In this document: in pieces, positions 8,211 to 16,056 of the stretch
How the letters are laid out: each line of letters begins with the position of its first letter
Position numbering within the stretch: position 1 is the first letter of the stretch
NCBI GenBank assembly: GCA_937967795.1
Contig: CALBSK010000062.1
Coordinates: 1-58,452 of the forward strand
Direction: 5' to 3'
DNA from: an uncultured Alphaproteobacteria bacterium
GTDB taxonomy: Bacteria; Pseudomonadota; Alphaproteobacteria; UBA9655
DNA: 58,452 nt
Notes under the pieces: model-generated
The model's input: only the letters and a program-made list of their open reading frames with translations
What the model was told of the DNA's origin: nothing
Database searches by the model: none
Made by a program: the position numbers and the translations under genes

Positions 8211-9632
8211 TTATTTATCCTCCAAAGGGTTTATCACATAAAAATTTTCAATCGAAATGGTCTTTAAGAAATTTTCATCATGAGAAATGACGATCATGGC
8301 GCCGGGATAAGCGTTAAGGACTTGGATGACGTGTTCTCGCGTTTCTAGATCCAAATTGTTGGTGATTTCATCCAGAATCAATAGACTTGGCGTTTTTGCA
8401 GCCATTTGTGCCAAAGAAAGGCGCGCCTTTTCTCCTCCTGAAAGAGTATCGACAAAAGCATTCACTTCTTCATTCCTGCGAAACAAAAAGTCATTGAGGT
8501 GTCTTCGAATATCAGTATGTGTCCACGTTGGAGCTGCATCGGAAATTGTCTCTAAAACCGTTTTGTGAGGATTCAAAGTTTTGTAATTTTGATCCAAATA
8601 GCCCGCATCTTCACGGTTTGGAACGTGCCAATGACCTGATTTTACAACGCTTGGATCATTCAAAATGGCTTTGATGAGAGTTGTTTTACCCGATCCATTA
8701 TCGCCCCTTATGGCTATACGATCTTGAGGTCCAACAGAGAAATAAATGTTTTGGAGAATCGGTTCACCATATCCACAAACTCCCTCTTGGATGGAAACAA
8801 GAAGTTTCGAACCACTTCCAGAAGTTTCTAGAGAAAACATTGGCTTGAGAATTTCAGGCAATCGCAATTTGGACAACTGATCGATCAAGTCTTGTTTTTT
8901 ATGGGTAATGGCTTTTTTCTTGCGACCTGAAGTTTCTGTAGCTCGTCTTGCTTTTGCAGCGGACACAATCGTTGGCCATTTCCTCTGCTCAATATGTTTT
9001 TCTCCTTTTGCACGACTTTTAGCAGCTCGTACCTGTTCCTTCATCAGGGCTTGATGGGTCTCTTTTTTCTGTCGATCCAGGTGGATGAGTTCTTGCTTAA
9101 GAGATGCTCTCTTTATCCTGATTTCCCTCATATAATCATCATAATTTCCTGAGAAAATATATATCTTCCCATTCTCAATATGCCACAGGGTATCAATACA
9201 AGTGCGCAGGAGCTCCGTATCATGAGAAACGATGACGAGAGTACCTGGGTAATGCTGCAACATCCGCAGGAGAGAGCGGCGGTTGCGCAAATCCAAGTGG
9301 TTGCTTGGCTCGTCTAAAAGCAAGAGGGTAGGATCAAGAGCTAACGCTTGCGTCAGAGCTTCATTGAGTCGTTGCCCCCCGCTTAAAGAATCAAATTCAT
9401 TAATGACTTGCGGAACGTAACCAAAGACAATAGCGTCAGGAAGATGGAGGCTGCCTTGGCTTGGCTCAACAAGGCCTTGCAGCATTTTAAGCAACGTGGA
9501 TTTACCACTGCCATTTTGACCGATAATGGCCACGCGCTGCCCGGGTTGAATTTGGGTTGTAAATCCTTCAAAACAAATTTTTTGAGGAAAAGATAATCCC
9601 ACATTGTGGAAGAAAATAGGTTTATGATGCAT
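8211..9632 (-). CDS. ABC-F family ATPase, possible ribosome-protection type
   Basis: 473 residues with two nucleotide-binding domains and no membrane segments. The first has GQNGSGKST, SLSGGQRLNEAL and LLLLDEPSNHLD. The second has GDNGSGKTT, TLSGGEKARLSLAQ and LLILDEITNNLD. Between them is a basic linker (about 160-245) with KKETHQALMKEQVRAAKSRAKG. ABC-F proteins act on translating ribosomes, and some confer resistance to macrolides, lincosamides or pleuromutilins. This protein is shorter than housekeeping members such as EttA (about 555 residues). The ATG is preceded by GAGAG, which is complementary to an upstream leader ORF. That leader supports a drug-inducible role, which is inference. 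Confidence 0.85.
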   Translation of the reverse strand: MHHKPIFFHNVGLSFPQKICFEGFTTQIQPGQRVAIIGQNGSGKSTLLKMLQGLVEPSQGSLHLPDAIVFGYVPQVINEFDSLSGGQRLNEALTQALALDPTLLLLDEPSNHLDLRNRRSLLRMLQHYPGTLVIVSHDTELLRTCIDTLWHIENGKIYIFSGNYDDYMREIRIKRASLKQELIHLDRQKKETHQALMKEQVRAAKSRAKGEKHIEQRKWPTIVSAAKARRATETSGRKKKAITHKKQDLIDQLSKLRLPEILKPMFSLETSGSGSKLLVSIQEGVCGYGEPILQNIYFSVGPQDRIAIRGDNGSGKTTLIKAILNDPSVVKSGHWHVPNREDAGYLDQNYKTLNPHKTVLETISDAAPTWTHTDIRRHLNDFLFRRNEEVNAFVDTLSGGEKARLSLAQMAAKTPSLLILDEITNNLDLETREHVIQVLNAYPGAMIVISHDENFLKTISIENFYVINPLEDK

Positions 9633-9636
9633 AGTA

Positions 9637-9733
9637 ATCTCTCGAAATTCAGGGCTTTTTAAAAGATGCTTAAAACCACATCTGGTTTTAAGCTTTTGCC
9701 CGTCTTGCAGGGCTATCGAGAGATGGTCTTCAT
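9637..9733 (-). promoter_or_regulatory. Structured leader with a possible translational attenuator
   Basis: Reading the minus strand: a tiny ORF, ATG AAG ACC ATC TCT CGA TAG (9733-9713), is followed by a GCCC/GGGC hairpin (9713-9698), then an 11-bp hairpin GCTTAAAACCA/TGGTTTTAAGC (9693-9668). After these comes TCGAGAGAT (9645-9637), 4 bases before the ABC-F start. TCGAGAGAT is the exact complement of ATCTCTCGA inside the tiny ORF (9724-9716). When paired, the ribosome-binding site would be hidden; a ribosome stalled in the leader ORF would free it, as in erm/ABC-F attenuators. The AGCCCTG motif also occurs twice, so alternative pairings exist. Confidence 0.55.
9713..9733 (-). CDS. Putative 6-residue leader peptide MKTISR
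   Basis: ATG to TAG over seven codons, starting about 27 bases after the predicted transcription start. Its upstream ribosome site is weak (AGG 11 bases before). Codons 4-6 are exactly complementary to the ABC-F ribosome-binding region, which is the main reason to list it. It could be chance, since short ORFs are common. Confidence 0.4.
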   Translation of the reverse strand: MKTISR

Positions 9734-9766
9734 GATACGTATAACCTATAGTTCTTTCTTCTTATA

Positions 9767-9795
9767 AAGATAAGCATCCTTTTAAGAAAAATCAA
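9767..9795 (-). promoter_or_regulatory. Likely promoter of the ABC-F/ABC exporter operon
   Basis: On the minus strand, TTGATT (9795-9790) and TATCTT (9772-9767) are separated by 17 bases. This is a reasonable sigma-70 promoter placing the start near 9760, just ahead of the leader ORF. Confidence 0.5.
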
Positions 9796-9840
9796 GATCG
9801 ATTCTAATTTAGGAAACGGAGAATAACTCTTTCATTCAAA

Positions 9841-9869
9841 AGCATACCCGGGGTAGACCCACAGAAATT
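9841..9869. repeat. Palindromic motif 3' of tRNA-Arg
   Basis: Near copy of 3165-3193 (25 of 29 bases), again about 40 bases past the 3' end of a minus-strand tRNA gene. The rest of 9796-9909 shows nothing I recognise. Confidence 0.5.
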
Positions 9870-9909
9870 ATATCTTGAAGACAACCTGCAGAAATTAATT
9901 ATGAATTAC

Positions 9910-9986
9910 TGGCGCGCCCGAGAAGAGTCGAACTCCTAACCTCCTGATCCGTAGTCAGGTGCTCTATCCAATTGAGCTACGGGCGC
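9910..9986 (-). tRNA. tRNA-Arg (anticodon ACG)
   Basis: The minus strand gives the acceptor GCGCCCG/CGGGCGC, the D-arm AGCTCAATTGGATAGAGC, the anticodon stem CCTGA/TCAGG with loop CTACGGA (anticodon ACG, A34 expected to be inosine), the T-arm GTTCGACTC, discriminator G and an encoded CCA. Confidence 0.95.
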
Positions 9987-10050
9987 CCGTTATTTGTGCT
10001 CTTCTTAGTCGAATTATAACAAAACTGCAAGGGCAAAGTGTGAGGAGAAG

Positions 10051-10857
10051 TTAAGAAACCTTAAGTGTTTTTCGAGAGCCTTGATGCGACTTAAAATTAA
10101 TTCTTCGTAAACGAGTGGAATTCCTAGAAATTATTCTTCGAGAGACCCCTTTATGTGAAGTGTGAGTAAACATGCCTTTTTTTACGCTTAAAACTTTTGC
10201 CCCCTTTAAGCGACGGATGCGATTAGTCACGGGACTTGAACGTTCCTCAAAGATTCCACTAGCAAGTAAAATGTCTTCTTTGCTTTTTTCGCGATTCCAA
10301 ATCCCCATGACATTCTTTCGATAGGGAATGTGATAGAGGGGATTGGCAGAGTGATAATGGGCAACGGCCTTATACCATGAGGCGTGCTCATTTTTTAATC
10401 CGTTCAAAAATCGCGCAGCGTACGCCACATTTTTAGATGGGTCGAATGCATCGTTCAAATTTCTAAAAGCATGAGGATGATGATAAAGATTAACTTGCAT
10501 ACACCCCACATCAATGCTTTTAATTCCTTGGAATTGCATGTTTCGAACAGCGGAAACAGCAGCCTCTTTTGTTGGGAAGTGATAACCTTGCCCTTCTGCA
10601 TTAACGGTCCAGGGCCAAGCGATCAAGCGCCCTGTCCTATCGCGCCGTCCTGACTCAACTTTGGAGATCGCCTGTAAAAGACCTTGAGGAATGTTATGCT
10701 GCTTTTCATATTGGGCAACATAAACAGCGCAGCCGTTAAGGGAAGAAGAATACGGAGCCCCATAGCTCTCTCCTTTTAAAGCAAAATAAGCAAGAGCCAT
10801 CCAAAGAAACGCAATCAGAAGAGTTAGTTTGCATAAGGGCCAAAGGAATGTAGGCAT
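10051..10857 (-). CDS. Lytic transglycosylase (SLT domain), membrane-anchored or secreted
   Basis: 268 residues. An N-terminal hydrophobic segment (about 8-28) is a signal peptide or anchor. The SLT lysozyme-like domain spans about 40-180. It contains GLLQAISKVESG, where the Glu is the expected catalytic residue, then IDVGCMQVNLYHHP, FDPSKNVAYAARFL and AVAHYHSANP, all typical of the family. The C-terminal 80 residues are strongly basic (Arg/Lys/Ser-rich) and could bind the envelope. It would cleave peptidoglycan glycan strands in the periplasm; a role in secretion-system assembly cannot be excluded. It is alone on this strand, with tRNA-Arg downstream. Confidence 0.85.
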   Translation of the reverse strand: MPTFLWPLCKLTLLIAFLWMALAYFALKGESYGAPYSSSLNGCAVYVAQYEKQHNIPQGLLQAISKVESGRRDRTGRLIAWPWTVNAEGQGYHFPTKEAAVSAVRNMQFQGIKSIDVGCMQVNLYHHPHAFRNLNDAFDPSKNVAYAARFLNGLKNEHASWYKAVAHYHSANPLYHIPYRKNVMGIWNREKSKEDILLASGIFEERSSPVTNRIRRLKGAKVLSVKKGMFTHTSHKGVSRRIISRNSTRLRRINFKSHQGSRKTLKVS

Positions 10858-10934
10858 TTGTTTTTCTCTTAAAAATTTTTATTTCTCATGCTTACGTCAA
10901 AAAGTATTACCAAATCGTTAACAAAGAGAAAAGT

Positions 10935-10964
10935 TTGCATTAAAAATGAGATTCAAAGTATACT
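10935..10964 (+). promoter_or_regulatory. Likely promoter of bioC
   Basis: TTGCAT (10935-10940) and TATACT (10959-10964) are separated by 18 bases, 35 bases ahead of the bioC ATG. Confidence 0.5.
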
Positions 10965-10998
10965 CTAATCAAAATAATTTAAACGTGGATGTGATAAG

Positions 10999-11766
10999 AT
11001 GAACCGGCTTTTAAAGGTTTCACAAACTTTTTCTCGCGCGGCGAAGACCTATGATCAACATGCTTTGGTTCAAAATTTTACAGCTCAACGCCTTGCTTCC
11101 AAAATTTTAAACCAAGAAAGTTCCTCTTTAGGAACCCTTTTAGAGGTGGGCTGTGGGACGGGAGCCCTTAGCATCCACTTAGCTCCTTATGCTGAACAGT
11201 ATGTTTTAACGGATATTTCCTTTGCCCTTCTTCAAAAAGCTTATCAGAAAATAGAAAAAGAACACGTATTGCCTTTGGTGCTCAATGGGGAACGCCCTTG
11301 TTTTACAGCTTCATTTGATATCATTGTATCAAATTTAGCTCTTCACTGGTTTTCTGATCCTAAAAGTGCTTTGACCCGTCTTGTGGCATGTTTAAAGCCC
11401 GGAGGTCGACTTTACATAACAACACTTGGAAATAATTCTTTTCACGAATGGCGAACAGCTCATAGCCTTGTAGAGGCGCCATGTGGCATTTTAGATTTTA
11501 TGACGTTTGGCCAGCTGAGAGATTGGTTGCCTGTTTCAGGGGTCCGTCAGATCGAAGAAGAATGGGTGACGGCAACTCCTTCAAATGCCCTTGAATTTTT
11601 ACGAAGCTTGAAGGCTATGGGAGGACATCTTGCCCATCCAGGGCATAAGCCATTGCCTTATAAGATCTTTAAAAAAGTGATGAATATATATGACCTAAGC
11701 CCACGTGCCTCATGTCAAATTTTATATGGCTTCTATCAAAAACCAGAAAAAATGCGAGAAGAATGA
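10999..11766 (+). CDS. bioC: Malonyl-ACP O-methyltransferase
   Basis: 255 residues; a class I SAM-dependent methyltransferase. It has the BioC-type N-terminus (SQTFSRAAKTYDQHALVQ), the SAM site LLEVGCGTGALSIHLA (about 47-62) and the BioC motif SNLALHWFSDP (about 111-121). It methylates malonyl-ACP to start pimeloyl (biotin) synthesis. The other bio genes are not in the window; birA is at 56438. The length agrees with the family. It is followed at 63 bases by the cytochrome c gene. Confidence 0.85.
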   Translation: MNRLLKVSQTFSRAAKTYDQHALVQNFTAQRLASKILNQESSSLGTLLEVGCGTGALSIHLAPYAEQYVLTDISFALLQKAYQKIEKEHVLPLVLNGERPCFTASFDIIVSNLALHWFSDPKSALTRLVACLKPGGRLYITTLGNNSFHEWRTAHSLVEAPCGILDFMTFGQLRDWLPVSGVRQIEEEWVTATPSNALEFLRSLKAMGGHLAHPGHKPLPYKIFKKVMNIYDLSPRASCQILYGFYQKPEKMREE

Positions 11767-11829
11767 CTACCATCTTTGCAAAGGATCCTCTATAGTAACC
11801 CCACTTGATGAGGTAAAAATAACGAGCCA

Positions 11830-12387
11830 ATGGATAGCTTTGAGTTTAATAAAATTGCGGCAGCGATTCTCATTGCCCTGCTTACTCTTAAAGGAGCCGA
11901 CCTGATTTCAGGGATTTTAATTGATCCTCACACACTTTCTGAAAATGTTTTTAAAATTGAGGGGATTACAGCATCAGCGGGAGGAGAAGTCGCCGAAAAG
12001 AAAGGACCTGCTCCAATCGAACCCTTGCTTGTCATGGCCAGTGCTGAAAAGGGAGAACAGATTTTTAAGAAATGCACAAGCTGTCATACCATAGAGGCCG
12101 GAGGCCCTAATAGGGTAGGTCCCAATCTTCACAACATTGTAGGGGCACAAAAGGCCAAGCATCCTGGTTATGCCTACTCTCAAGCCATGGAGAAAAAGGG
12201 CGGCACATGGACCTATGATGATCTGAACGTGTATTTATATAGTCCGCGTGACTTCGTGCCGGGAACCAAAATGTCCTTTATCGGAATTAAAGATGATAAA
12301 GAAAGAGCGGACCTTATCGCTTATTTAAAAAAGCAAACGGATAATCCGCCTCCCCTGCCAGATACGAAATCATTGCCCGCACATTAA
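11830..12387 (+). CDS. Membrane-anchored c-type cytochrome (CycM-like)
   Basis: 185 residues. An N-terminal hydrophobic helix (KIAAAILIALLTLKGADLI) acts as an uncleaved anchor. A Pro/Ala-rich linker leads to a class I cytochrome c domain with one haem site CTSCH (about residues 80-84) and the distal Met region FVPGTKMSF. In alphaproteobacteria such anchored cytochromes carry electrons from the bc1 complex to a terminal oxidase. The petA-petBC genes are at 26570-29129, and no oxidase is in the window. A weak 7-bp hairpin (12393-12412) lies between its stop and the convergent small gene. Confidence 0.85.
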   Translation: MDSFEFNKIAAAILIALLTLKGADLISGILIDPHTLSENVFKIEGITASAGGEVAEKKGPAPIEPLLVMASAEKGEQIFKKCTSCHTIEAGGPNRVGPNLHNIVGAQKAKHPGYAYSQAMEKKGGTWTYDDLNVYLYSPRDFVPGTKMSFIGIKDDKERADLIAYLKKQTDNPPPLPDTKSLPAH

Positions 12388-12420
12388 GCAAGCGCATTAA
12401 ATTAATAATGCGGCGATTGA

Positions 12421-12705
12421 CTATTCTTTATCAAATCCACCACAAGAGCCGACATTCGCCATCACACATTTACCCTCACATGCCGGAAGTTGAGAATTGC
12501 ATTGCTCATTTAAGGTCGCAGAGTCGTGACAAACCTTACATCCAAAGTCTTTCCAAACCCAACAACATCCTACACTCAGCGAAGCGATGTGCTGATTTGT
12601 TTCCTGAATTATGCAATCTCCGCTTGTATCATTACAGCTGGCGTGGAGATCAGCAGCTATTAAAATCATACACAGAAAGAAACCTTTCCAAAAAATTTTC
12701 TTCAT
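12421..12705 (-). CDS. Small secreted cysteine-rich protein
   Basis: 94 residues. AAAGGA lies 6 bases before the ATG at 12705, so I use this start rather than the in-frame ATG at 12720. A signal peptide (KKIFWKGFFLCMILIAADLHA) is followed by a mature part of about 73 residues with ten cysteines, including a CC pair and CxxC (CKVC). Such spacing suggests several disulphide bonds in the periplasm or outside the cell. No family recognised. It is convergent with the cytochrome c gene. Confidence 0.65.
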   Translation of the reverse strand: MKKIFWKGFFLCMILIAADLHASCNDTSGDCIIQETNQHIASLSVGCCWVWKDFGCKVCHDSATLNEQCNSQLPACEGKCVMANVGSCGGFDKE

Positions 12706-12895
12706 ATTTTTTCCTTTCATTCTTTGAATGTGAAAAAACTTACCTATTTTCCTAGCTCATGTTCGTAAAATAATAGGTTAAAGGACCTAACATTCATTTA
12801 ACGTTTCTGTGAGGCTTCGCAACTCTTTGAAAAAATTGACGAAGGTTGACGTATAAGGTAAAAGTAAGGTGTTTTTCTAAAGGAGAGATAAAAAG

Positions 12896-14707
12896 ATGAA
12901 ATTATTCACAACCTATTTATTAAATGCTTTAGTTCTCTCTTCCCCTTTTCTTCACGCCGAAACATCGCCTCCTCCAACCCATGGAATTGCTATTTTTGGA
13001 GATTTAAAATACCCCGCGAACTTTACACATTTTGACTATGTAAATCCGAAGGCTCCCAAAGGAGGAATAGCAAAGTTGGCTGCATTTGGGAGTTTTGATA
13101 CTTTCAATCCCTATATTATTAAGGGAAATCCAGCTGCTGGGGCAAGTCTTCTTCATTGTACCCTTTTAGCCTCATCTAATGATGAACCTTTTTCGATGTA
13201 TGCGTACCTTGCAGAAAAAGTTGAACTTGCACCTGATCGTAAAAGCGTAATGTTTACTTTAAATAAAAACGCAAAATTCTCCGATGGAACCCCCGTTACG
13301 GTGGATGATGTAATTTTTTCTTTTCATACACTCATGAAAAAAGGGAGCCCTCTCTTTGTCCAATATTATAGAGATGTAAAAAATGTTGAAAAAGTTGGAG
13401 AAGGTCAAGTTCGGTTTGTTTTTTCAACAGATCAAAATCGAGAACTTCCCTTAATCTTAGGGCATCTTCCTGTTTTTTCTAAAGCCTTTTATGAAAAACA
13501 TCCTTTTGAAAAAGCAGATTTAACACCTCCTGTGGGATGTGGTCCTTATAAAATTGCAAGTTTTAAAGCAGGGCAATCCATCAATTACGAACGTATCCCG
13601 AATTGGTGGGCTGGGAACTTTCCTTCTCAGGTAGGAGAATACAATTTTGATATTACCTATGTGTATTACAGAGATCAAAATGTTCTTTTTGAAGCTTTTA
13701 AGTCGGGTGACCATGATTTTCGAACAGAAAACATCGCTAAAAATTGGGCTCAAGGGTATAACATTCCTTCTGTGAAGGAAGGAAAAATCCTTTTAAAAGA
13801 AGTCCCTAATACATTGCCTCAGGGGATGCAGATGTTTGTGTTTAACACGCGTAAACCCGTCTTTCAGGATCGCAAAGTTAGAGAAGCCATTGCCAAAGTT
13901 TTTGATTTTGAATGGGCGAATAAGAATCTTTTTTTCAACGCCTATAAGCGAAGCCTCAGTTATTTTAGCAACTCTCCCATGGCTTCTTCTGGTCTTCCCC
14001 AGGGGGAAGAACTCAAGATCTTAGAGCGGTTTAAAGATAAATTGCCTATCGAGGTATTTACAAAAGAATTTAAACTCCCCATAACCAATGGATCGGGAAG
14101 TGATCGTAAGGTATTGGCAGAAGCTGATCAACTTTTGAAAGAAGCAGGATGGATTGTTAAAGACGGCAAAAGGGTGAATGAAAAGAGGGCCGCCCCTTTA
14201 ACTTTTGAATTTTTACTGGCCGATCCGGCTTATGAGCGTGCCGCTTTAGCGTTGCAAAGAAACTTAGGAGCCTTAGGAATTACGATGACCACCCGGACTG
14301 TAACACCCTCCGAATACATAGCGCGCGTTGGAAATTTTGATTATGATATGATTTTAGACGCAATCCCTGCGTCAGAGTCTCCTGGTAACGAGCAGCGGGA
14401 TTTCTGGGGATCAAAGTTTGCAGATGCGAGAGATGGCAGAAATCATGCAGGGGTTAAAGATCCCGTAGTAGATGAGTTGATTGAGCTTGTGATCCAATCT
14501 CCCGATAGACCAGCTTTAGAAACGCGCGTTCGTGCCCTTGATCGCGTTTTGCAGTGGGGCTATTATGGCGTTCCAGGTTGGCATAGCGCTCTGAGCCGTG
14601 TTGCGTATTGGAATAAGTTTGGTCAACCCGAAAAGAAACCCAAAGATGGCGTTGGATTTACGACATGGTGGATAGATCCTGTTTTAGCGACAAAATCGGG
14701 GAAGTAA
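12896..14707 (+). CDS. yejA: Peptide ABC transporter substrate-binding protein
   Basis: 603 residues with a signal peptide (LLNALVLSSPFLHA) and the family-5 solute-binding fold: HGIAIFGDLKYPANFTHFDYVNPKAPKGG near the N-terminus and SDGTPVTVDDVIFSF near residue 135. The HG.A.FGD.KYP..F.HF.YVNP.APKGG pattern is typical of YejA, which binds short peptides and microcin C-like compounds in the periplasm. A good ribosome site (AAAGGAGAG) precedes the ATG. It is the first gene of yejABEF; a 242-base gap with palindromic repeats separates it from yejB. Confidence 0.92.
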   Translation: MKLFTTYLLNALVLSSPFLHAETSPPPTHGIAIFGDLKYPANFTHFDYVNPKAPKGGIAKLAAFGSFDTFNPYIIKGNPAAGASLLHCTLLASSNDEPFSMYAYLAEKVELAPDRKSVMFTLNKNAKFSDGTPVTVDDVIFSFHTLMKKGSPLFVQYYRDVKNVEKVGEGQVRFVFSTDQNRELPLILGHLPVFSKAFYEKHPFEKADLTPPVGCGPYKIASFKAGQSINYERIPNWWAGNFPSQVGEYNFDITYVYYRDQNVLFEAFKSGDHDFRTENIAKNWAQGYNIPSVKEGKILLKEVPNTLPQGMQMFVFNTRKPVFQDRKVREAIAKVFDFEWANKNLFFNAYKRSLSYFSNSPMASSGLPQGEELKILERFKDKLPIEVFTKEFKLPITNGSGSDRKVLAEADQLLKEAGWIVKDGKRVNEKRAAPLTFEFLLADPAYERAALALQRNLGALGITMTTRTVTPSEYIARVGNFDYDMILDAIPASESPGNEQRDFWGSKFADARDGRNHAGVKDPVVDELIELVIQSPDRPALETRVRALDRVLQWGYYGVPGWHSALSRVAYWNKFGQPEKKPKDGVGFTTWWIDPVLATKSGK

Positions 14708-14734
14708 GGGGGGAATTTTTTGGTATATCTTAAA

Positions 14735-14765
14735 CTGGATGGCTTCGCTTCGTTCGCAATGACAC
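14735..14765. repeat. Short CTGGAT...CAATGACA repeat
   Basis: Matches one arm of the larger element at 39808-39887 (CTGGATtGCTTCGCT...TCGCAAT). It lies inside the yejA-yejB gap, next to the larger palindromic element. Confidence 0.5.
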
Positions 14766-14794
14766 AAATTCGAGCAAAACCATCACCATTGAAG

Positions 14795-14878
14795 TGTCAT
14801 CCTGAGACCCTTCGCGTTACGCGAGGGGAACTCAGGATCTTCTCGACAATGAGATCCCGAAATAAATTCGGGATGACA
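14795..14878. repeat. Palindromic element, type B (TGTCATCC...GGATGACA)
   Basis: Starts TGTCATCCTGAG and ends TTCGGGATGACA. It folds into three nested or adjacent hairpins: CCTGAG/CTCAGG enclosing TTCGCG/CGCGA, then ATCCCGAA/TTCGGGAT. Near copies lie at 45971-46054 and 48729-48804. It is inserted between yejA and yejB without breaking either gene. Confidence 0.8.
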
Positions 14879-14949
14879 GCGTTGGATGGAAGGGCTCATG
14901 TAAGCACTAAACCAGTAGCAGTTCAAGATGACGTTATTAGAGTAGCTCC

Positions 14950-16056
14950 ATGATCTCTTATTTATTTAGACGATTTCTTCTCATTATTCCGACTCTTTTT
15001 GGGATTATGGTGATTAATTTTATCATTATTCAAGCAGCCCCAGGAGGCCCTGTTGAACAAATGATTGCCAAAATTCGGGGAAGCAATGTGGATGCGACCG
15101 CACGTCTAACGGGAGCAGGAATGGAAACAACTCATAGCCTTGAACAATTTGGAGAGTCTCACGTCTATGAATCCAAATATCGAGGCGCTCAAGGTCTTGA
15201 TCCTGAATTTATAGCCAAACTCGAAAAAATGTTCGGATTTGACAAGCCGCCTTTCGAACGTTTTTTACTCATGATGAAAAATTATTTAACTTTTAATTTT
15301 GGAGACAGTTATTTTAAAGACCGTTCCGTCATAGGCCTTATTATTGAAAAAATGCCTGTTTCTATAAGCATTGGTATATGGACGACTCTCTTTGTCTATC
15401 TTATTTCCATCCCTCTCGGGATTCGCAAAGCGGTTCTTGATGGTGAACCATTTGATGTGTGGTCAAGCGCTGTTGTCATTATTGGCTATGCTATTCCCAG
15501 TTTTTTATTTGCAATTCTCTTGATTGTTCTTTTTGCAGGAGGTAGCTTTTGGTCTATTTTTCCTTTAAGAGGCCTTGTCTCTGATAATTGGCATGATCTG
15601 AACCTTATGGGGAAAATTCTCGATTACTTATGGCACATGGTTTTACCCATTTCGGCTCTTGTCATTAGCGGCTTTGCAAGCCTTACGCTTTTGACAAAAA
15701 ATTCATTTTTAGAGGAAATTAATAAACAATACGTCGTTACAGCGCGCGCGAAAGGACTCACGGAAGGGCGCGTTCTTTTTGGCCATGTCTTTCGCAATGC
15801 CATGTTAATTGTGATTGCGGGTATGCCTGCTGCTTTAATCCATGTTTTCTTTGCAGGGTCTCTTCTGATTGAGGTTATTTTTTCATTGGATGGGTTGGGA
15901 CTTTTGGGATTTGAATCGGCCGTCGGGCGAGATTATCCAGTCGTTTTTGGAACTTTATATATCTTTACGCTCTTAGGTCTTCTTCTGCATATTATTGCTG
16001 ATTTAAGCTATACTTTTGTGGATCCACGCATTGATTTTGAACGGAGAAGAGGATAA
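14950..16056 (+). CDS. yejB: Peptide ABC transporter permease
   Basis: 368 residues. The N-terminal helix MISYLFRRFLLIIPTLFGIMVINF is followed by a periplasmic insertion with GSNVDATARLTGAG, characteristic of YejB, and a binding-protein-dependent permease domain with five further helices. The EAA loop reads VVTARAKGLTEGRVLFGHVFRNAM. It forms the inner-membrane channel with YejE. Its stop overlaps the yejE start. Confidence 0.92.
   Translation: MISYLFRRFLLIIPTLFGIMVINFIIIQAAPGGPVEQMIAKIRGSNVDATARLTGAGMETTHSLEQFGESHVYESKYRGAQGLDPEFIAKLEKMFGFDKPPFERFLLMMKNYLTFNFGDSYFKDRSVIGLIIEKMPVSISIGIWTTLFVYLISIPLGIRKAVLDGEPFDVWSSAVVIIGYAIPSFLFAILLIVLFAGGSFWSIFPLRGLVSDNWHDLNLMGKILDYLWHMVLPISALVISGFASLTLLTKNSFLEEINKQYVVTARAKGLTEGRVLFGHVFRNAMLIVIAGMPAALIHVFFAGSLLIEVIFSLDGLGLLGFESAVGRDYPVVFGTLYIFTLLGLLLHIIADLSYTFVDPRIDFERRRG

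Noticed and set aside
14720..14953. 77-residue open frame between yejA and yejB
   Set aside because: It lies almost wholly on the palindromic repeats; its composition follows the repeat, and it has no ribosome site.
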